This document shows, piece by piece, positions 10,401 to 16,400 of a stretch of DNA of 37,095 nt. Under the pieces are notes generated by a model. That model did no database searches, was not told the origin of the DNA, and was given only the letters and a program-made list of their open reading frames with translations. The position numbers were made by a program, and so were the translations under genes. Position 1 is the first letter of the stretch. Each line of letters starts with the position of its first letter. Origin of the DNA: Rhizobium sp. ASV8 (GTDB lineage Bacteria; Pseudomonadota; Alphaproteobacteria; Rhizobiales; Rhizobiaceae); NCBI RefSeq assembly GCF_016429255.1, contig NZ_JAELUG010000068.1:1-37095 (forward strand), given 5' to 3'.

Positions 10401-13400
10401 TGAAGCGTCGACGCGGAGAGCCCACCGCTCAGTTGAGCCGTCACGTCGCCAGTCTCGCCAAGAGCGATATTGCCGCCAGAGGCGTTGGTAGCAGCGAAGT
10501 CGATACCGGCGACAATCGTTTGCGCCGACAGGCTCTGGCCAGTAATCAGTACGTTGCCGGCGCCGAGGATTTGACCCGCAACCGTGGTCGCGCCATTGAG
10601 AGTAAGGTCGCCGTGCGCTGTCACGGCATCCGCGTTCACGGTTGCGCCGCTGGCAGAAAAAGCACCGGCCGAGAGCAGTGCGCCGGTATTGATAGCACCG
10701 GCCGAAGCGAGCGTCAGGCTGCCGCTTGTCGTCTGGACGATGTTCCCATTAGCGGCTGCCGTTGCGGCGAAGTCGACACCGGAGACGATAGTTCCAGCCT
10801 TGATGCTTGAGCCGGAGATGCCAATATTGCCGCCACCGAGGATCTGGCGATTAACGGTCGTCGCCCCAGAAAGGGTAATGTCTTTATGACCGGTGGCGGT
10901 ATCGGCGGTCACGGTCGCGGCATTGACGTTGATGGCTGCGGCTGCCTGCATCGTTGATGCAGAGAACCCACCACTCAATTGAGCTGTCAGGTCCCCCGTC
11001 GGGCCAACAACGATATTGCCGCCAGAGGCGTTGGTAGCAGCGAAGTCGATACCGGCGACAACCGTTTGCGCCGACAGGCTCTGGCCGGTAATCGATACGT
11101 TGCCGGAGCCCAGGATCTGGCCGGTAATGCTGGTGACGCCATTAAGCGTTACATCGCCGTGCGCTGTGACGGCATCCGCATTCACGGTCAAGCCGCTGGC
11201 CGAAAGCGCACCGCCCGAGAGCAGTGTGCCGGTATTGATAGAACCGGTTGAAGCGAGCGTCAGGTTGCCGCTTGTCGTTTGGACGATGGTTCCATTGGCC
11301 GCTGCCGTTGCGGCGAAATCGACGCCCGACACTATGGCGCCAGCTTTGATGCTTGAGCCGGAGATGTCAACGTTGCCGCCGCCAAGCACTTGGTTGGCGA
11401 CATTCACACCCGCGCCTGCCGTGCCGGAAACGCTAATATCCCTGTGGCCGGTGATCGAGGCAGCTGCAACGGACGCGCCATCGACATCGATGGCACCCGC
11501 AGCCTGTATGGTCGGCGCCACAACGGCGCCATTGACGTTCACCGTCAAATCGCCGCTTTGGCCAAGGATAATGTTGCCAGCGGCTGCATTTGTCGCGGCA
11601 AAATCGATGCCTGCAACAACGGTCTGCGCCGACAGGCTTTGACCGGTGATCGATACATTGCCAGATCCGAGGATCTGGTTTGTAACGCTGATCGCGCCGC
11701 CGAGCTTTACGGCACCGTGCGCAGTGATGCCGTCGGCTGCAACGGTCGAGCCTGAGGCGTTCAAATTGCCAGCTGAGAGCAGAGTGCTAGCGTTGACGAG
11801 GCCAGTCGCGGCAAGCGCCAGGTCACCACTACTGGCGAGCACAATATTGCCATTTGCGGCAGCAGTTCTGGTGAAATCGACGCCGGAAACCACCGTCCCG
11901 ACCTTGATGCCTGGACCGGAGATAGCGATGTTGCCACCGCCAAGGACTTGGCTTGTGACGGTGGTGGAACCCGAAACAGTGATGTCCCGACGCCCAGTGA
12001 TCGCGTTAGCGTTGATGGTCGCGCCGCTGACATCGATGGCGCCGGCCGCCTGCATGGTCAGCGCCGCCACCGCGGCACCGGCCGTTACAGTCAGATCTCC
12101 CGACTGACCAAGGACAATGCTACCCCCTGCCCTGTTGGTCGCGTCGAAGTCGATGCCCGCTACGACGGTTTGGGCGGAAAGGTTCTGGCCGGTGATCGAT
12201 ACATTGCCCGACCCGAGGATCTGGTCTGTAACTCTGATCGCGCCGCCGAGTGTCACGGCGCCGTGGGCGGTGATTCCATCTGCAGTGATGGTCGAGCCGG
12301 AAGCGTTCAGATTGCCGGCTGAGAGCAACGTGCCGGCGCTGATGGCGCCCGGAGATGTCAAGGTAATATCGCCGCTTGCCGCTTGGATGACATGTCCGTT
12401 GGCGGCAGCCGTCCGAGTGAAATCGATGCCGGAGATAATGGCGTTGGCCTTGATGGCAGAACCCGATAGATTGACGTTGCCACCACCCAGCACCTGGTTG
12501 GTCACATCAACGGGACCGCTTGCGGCCAAGACGGTGATGTCCTTGTGACCGGTCATCGCGTTGCTGGTGACCGCTGCAGCGCGGATATCGATGATGCCAG
12601 CGGCTTGAACTGTCGGCACTGTCACGACGCCGCTCGTTGCCACCTTCAGGTCACCGGTTTGACCCAGGACGATATTGCCGCCGGCGGCGTTGGTTTCACT
12701 AAAGTCGATACCAGCCACGACAGTCTGCGCCGACAAGCTCTGGCCGCTGATCAGCACACTGCCTGAGCTTAGGATCTGGCTGTCGACCTTGATTGCTCCC
12801 GCAAGCGTCATGTCACCATGTGCTGTCACCGCATTGGCGTTGATGGCGGCTCCTGCGGCGCCGAGAGAACCGGCCGAAAGCAACGCGCCCGCATTGAGGT
12901 TGCCGGTCGAAGTAAGCGTCAGAGCGCCGCCGCCGGCGAGTACGATGCCGCCACCAGATGCCGCCGTCGAGGCGAAGTTGACGCCGGAAACGACAGTGCC
13001 AACCTTGATACTGGAACCAGAAATGCCGACATTGCCGCCGCCAAGGACTTGGTTCGTTACGGCGGTAGCGCCGGAAAGCGTGATTTCCTTGTGTCCCGTG
13101 ATCCCGTCGGCGGCAATGGAAGTGCCGCTGATATCGATCATGCCGGCTGCTTGTATCGTCGGCACTGCCACGGCACCATTGGTGGTGACCTTCAGGTCAC
13201 CGGACTGGCCGAGGACAATATTACCACCGGCGGCATCGGTGGCGCCAAAGTCGATGCCGGCGACGACGGTCTGTGCCGACAAGCTTTGGCCACTGATCAG
13301 CACATTTCCGGAACCCAGGATCTGGCTACTTACGTTGATGGCACCGCCAAGCGTCATGTCGTGCCACGCTGTGATGCTGTCCGCAGAGACGCTCAAACCG

Positions 13401-16400
13401 GAGGCTGTCAGATTGCCTGCCGACTGCAATGTGCCGACGCTGATGCTACCTGGTGATGTCAAGGAAATGTCGCCGCTTGTCGTCTGAACGATGTGCCCGT
13501 TAGCGGCAGCCGTCCGAGTGAAATCGATGCCGGAGATAATGGCGTTGGCCTTGATGGCAGAACCCGATAGATTGACGTTGCCACCACCCAGCACCTGGCC
13601 GGTCACATCAACGGGACCGCTTACGGCCGAGACGGTGATGTCCTTGTGACCGGTCATCGCGTTGCTGGTGACCGCTGCAGCGCGGATATCGATGGTACCA
13701 GCGGCTTGAACTGTCGGCACTGTCACAACGCCGCTGGTTGCGACCTTCAGGTCACCGCCTGGGCCGAGAGTGATTTTACCATTGGCTGCATCGGTGGCAC
13801 TGAAGTCCAGGCCGGCAACGAGGCTCTGGACGGACAGACCCGAGCCGGTGATCGACACGTTGCCGGCGCCCAGGATCTGGCCACTGACGTCAATGCGACC
13901 GCTTGCAGTCGTCGTGTCGATCACGCCGCCAAGTGTCATATCGTGATGGGCAGAGATATTGCCGGCAGTGATCGTTGCGCCGTTCGCAATAAGATCGCTC
14001 GCAGACAGCAATGTTCCGGCGTCGATTGCGCCACTTGAGCCAAGAGTCAGATCGCCGCTTGCGGTCTGAACGATATGTCCATTGGCGGCGGCGGTCGCGG
14101 CAAAGTCGACGCCGGAGATGACCGCGCCGACCGTGATGGTCGGCCCGGAGATACCGACATTGCCACCGCCGAGAACCTGGTTCGTTACGGTGGTGGCGCC
14201 GGAAAGCGTGACATCCTTGTGGCCGGTGATGGCGTCGGCAGCGATAGAGGTGCCGCTGACGTCGACCAGACCCGCAGCTTGTATGGTCGGTGCCATAACG
14301 GTGCCATTGACCGTGACCTTAAGATCGCCGGCGTGGCCCAGCGCTATATTGCCACCGGCAGCATTGGTGGCGTCAAAGTCGATGCCAGCGACGAGAGTTT
14401 GCGCCGACAAGCTCTGCCCACTGATCAGTACATTGCCGGAACCAAGAATCTGCTGCGCTACGTTGATTGCGCCACCGAGCTTAATATCGCCATGGGCGGT
14501 CACGCTGTTCGCAGTGAGGTTCGAAGCGGCCGCACTGAGACTGCCGGCTGACAGGAGTGAGCCGACATTGAGTGCATTTGCGGCCGAGAGCGTCAGGTCG
14601 CCACTGCTAGAAAGCACGATGTTGCCATTGGCAGCGGCAGTCTTGGCAAAGTCGACGCCGGAGATAATGGCGCCGGCGTCAATAGCAGAACCCGAGAGGT
14701 TGATGTTGCCACCGCCAAGCACCTGGCTAGTCACATGAACGGGACCGCTTACCCCCGAAACGGTAATGTCCTTGCGACCGGTAATCGCATCGCTGGTGAC
14801 CGTTGCGGCCCGAATATCGACGGTGCCGCCGGCCTGTATGGTCGGCGTCGCTATAGCACCATTGACAGACACTGTCAGATCGCCAATTTGACCAAGGACG
14901 ATGTTGCCGCCGGCCGCATCCGTGGCACCAAAGTCGAGGCCGCCGACGACGGTCCGCGCTGACAGGCTTTGTCCGCTAATGAGGACATTGCCGGCGCCCA
15001 GGATCTGACCGTTGACGTTGATCGCACCCGCGAGTGTCATGGCGCCGCCATGTGCAGTGACGTTGTCGGCCGCGACGGTCGAGCCGGAGGCGCTAAGATT
15101 GCCGGCCGCCGATAGTGTACCGGCGTTGATGCTGCCGGGCGAAATTACCGACAAGTCACCACTTGCTGTCTGAACGATATGCCCATTGGCGGCAGCCGTC
15201 GCGGTGAAGTCGACGCCGGAAATAACCGCGCCGGCCTTGATGCTCGAACCGGATATGCCAACGTTACCCCCGCCAAGCACCTGATTGGCGACATCAATGC
15301 CAGCTGCCGTACCGGAAAGAATAATGTTTTTATGGCCGGTGATCGCATCTGCCGTAACGGATGTGCCGCTGACATTCAACACACCGGCTGCCTGCATGGT
15401 GGGTGACGTCACCGCGCCGTTGACCAGCACCGTCAAGTCACCGCTTTGGCCGAGGGTAATTTTGCCGTTTGCCGCGTCAGTGGCACCGAAGTCGAGACCC
15501 GCCGCGATAGTCTGCGCAGATAGGCTCTGCCCACTGATCAGCACATTGCCGGCGCCGAGGATCTGACCCGTTACACTGATGGCGCCGCCGAGCATCATGT
15601 CACTATGGGCGGTGATGCTGTTCGCCCCAAGGCTCGAAGCGGTCGCACTGAGACCACCCGCCGACAGGAGTGAGCCGACGTTGAGTGCGCTCGCGGCCGA
15701 AAGCGTCAGGTCGCCATTGCTGGCGAGGACGATGTTGCCATTGGCGGCAGTCGTTCTGGCGAAGTCGACGCCGGAAACGATACTACCGGCCTTGATGCTC
15801 GGCCCGGAGGCACTGACGTTGCTTCCCCCGAGGATCTGATTGGACACAGTGGTGGCGCCGGAAAGCGTAATGTTCTTGTGGCCTGTCATCCCATCGGCGG
15901 CAATGGAGGTGCCGCTGACATCGATCACGCCCGCAGCTTGGATTATCGGTGCCGAGATCGTGCCATTGACCGTGACCTTTAGATCGCCAGTCTGGCCCAG
16001 CGCGATATTGCCACCGGTGGCATTGGTGGCGCCCAAGTCGATGCCGGCGACGAGAGTTTGCACGGACAAGCTCTGCCCACTGATCAGTACATTGCCGGAA
16101 CCAAGAATCTGCTGCGCTACGTTGATTGCGCCACCGAGTGTCATGTTACCATGGGCGGTCACGCTGTTTGCCGTGAGATTCGAAGCTGCCGCATTGAGGC
16201 CGCCAGCTGACAACAGTGAGCCGACATTGAGCGCGTTTGCGGTCGAGAGCGTCAGGTCACCACTGCTGGCGAGCACAATGTTGCCGTTGGCGGCAGCCGT
16301 CCTGGCAAAGTCGACGCCGGAAACGAGACTACCAGCCTTGATGCTTGGCCCGGAGACGCTGACGTCGCTTCCCCCGAGGATCTGATTGTTAACGGTGGTG

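Noticed and set aside
12399..13766. Regularly spaced near-identical blocks suggesting a CRISPR or satellite array
   Set aside because: The spacing and sequence are fully explained by in-frame protein repeats of the exoprotein; units are ~280 bp with no short constant repeats.
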